Virus record (IMG/VR): IMGVR_UViG_3300027741_000070
Coordinates: 1 to 59,327 of that record
Source: a virus
Length of the DNA stretch: 59,327 bases
Direction: 5' to 3' (one strand)
The notes below the pieces were generated by a model. The model did no database searches and had not been told where the DNA came from. It was given only the letters and a program-made list of their open reading frames with translations. Below are positions 59,327 through 59,327 of the stretch, in pieces. How positions within the stretch are numbered: position 1 is the first letter of the stretch; every line of letters begins with the position of its first letter. Position numbers and translations under genes: made by a program.

Positions 59327-59327
59327 C

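Noticed and set aside
1-59327. Integrated prophage
   Set aside because: No integrase, repressor/Cro immunity arrangement, att repeats or host genes were seen. The CI-type HTH gene alone is not enough.

Overview
The window is an almost complete genome, about 59.3 kb, of an uncultivated short-tailed tailed phage (Caudoviricetes, podovirus-like, P22/SU10-type virion). The evidence is a terminase pair, a large P22-type portal, a Mu gpT/HK97-like capsid protein, an SU10-type adaptor, a P22 gp10-like tail nozzle, S74-chaperone tail fibres and a very large ejected polyvalent protein. No integrase, RNA polymerase, DNA polymerase or ribosomal genes were recognised. Base composition, small-protein families and Shine-Dalgarno use suggest a freshwater proteobacterial host, possibly Burkholderiales, but this is inference. 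The right-hand edge gene is cut and its probable start codon lies at positions 25-23, so the map is probably circular or circularly permuted.

Layout: (1) 27995->1 and then 59327->44705, all leftward, form one late cluster. Its order is TerS, LexA-like winged helix, TerL, portal, GroES-like cochaperonin, scaffold, capsid proteins, many small basic proteins, holin candidate, adaptor and tail proteins, a 48-repeat protein and four fibres; then, across the edge, nozzle, C1q-like fibre, internal virion proteins and the 2540-residue polyvalent protein. (2) 27996-28862 is a gene-free divergent control region full of inverted repeats. (3) 28863-34580, rightward: early genes led by a MoxR/CobS-type AAA+ ATPase and a vWA-like partner, then small unknown proteins. 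(4) 34751-38835, leftward: primase-helicase, HNH, two PD-(D/E)XK nucleases and a metallophosphoesterase. (5) 38904-44708, rightward: Cas4/RecB-like nuclease, Erf annealing protein, an SSB-like small protein, MazG, tRNA-Leu, HNH and small proteins.

The most striking finding is at RNA level. Two hammerhead ribozymes were folded by eye with complete cores and correct helices: type II at 31740-31798 and type I at 34581-34633. The type II ribozyme sits directly downstream of a stable hairpin carrying TGGTCTCC, the exact complement of GGAGACCA, which serves as the Shine-Dalgarno leader of six early genes on both strands. The late genes inspected use TAAGGAG-type sites instead. A ribozyme-processed RNA that targets early translation, or controls the next gene in cis, is a testable hypothesis.

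Genes acting together: TerS/TerL/portal package DNA into a gpT-like capsid; adaptor, nozzle and fibres form the tail; the internal proteins (135, 337, 395, 586 and 2540 residues) are probably ejected. Erf, the nucleases, the resolvase and the primase-helicase imply recombination-linked replication using the host polymerase. No conventional endolysin was recognised.
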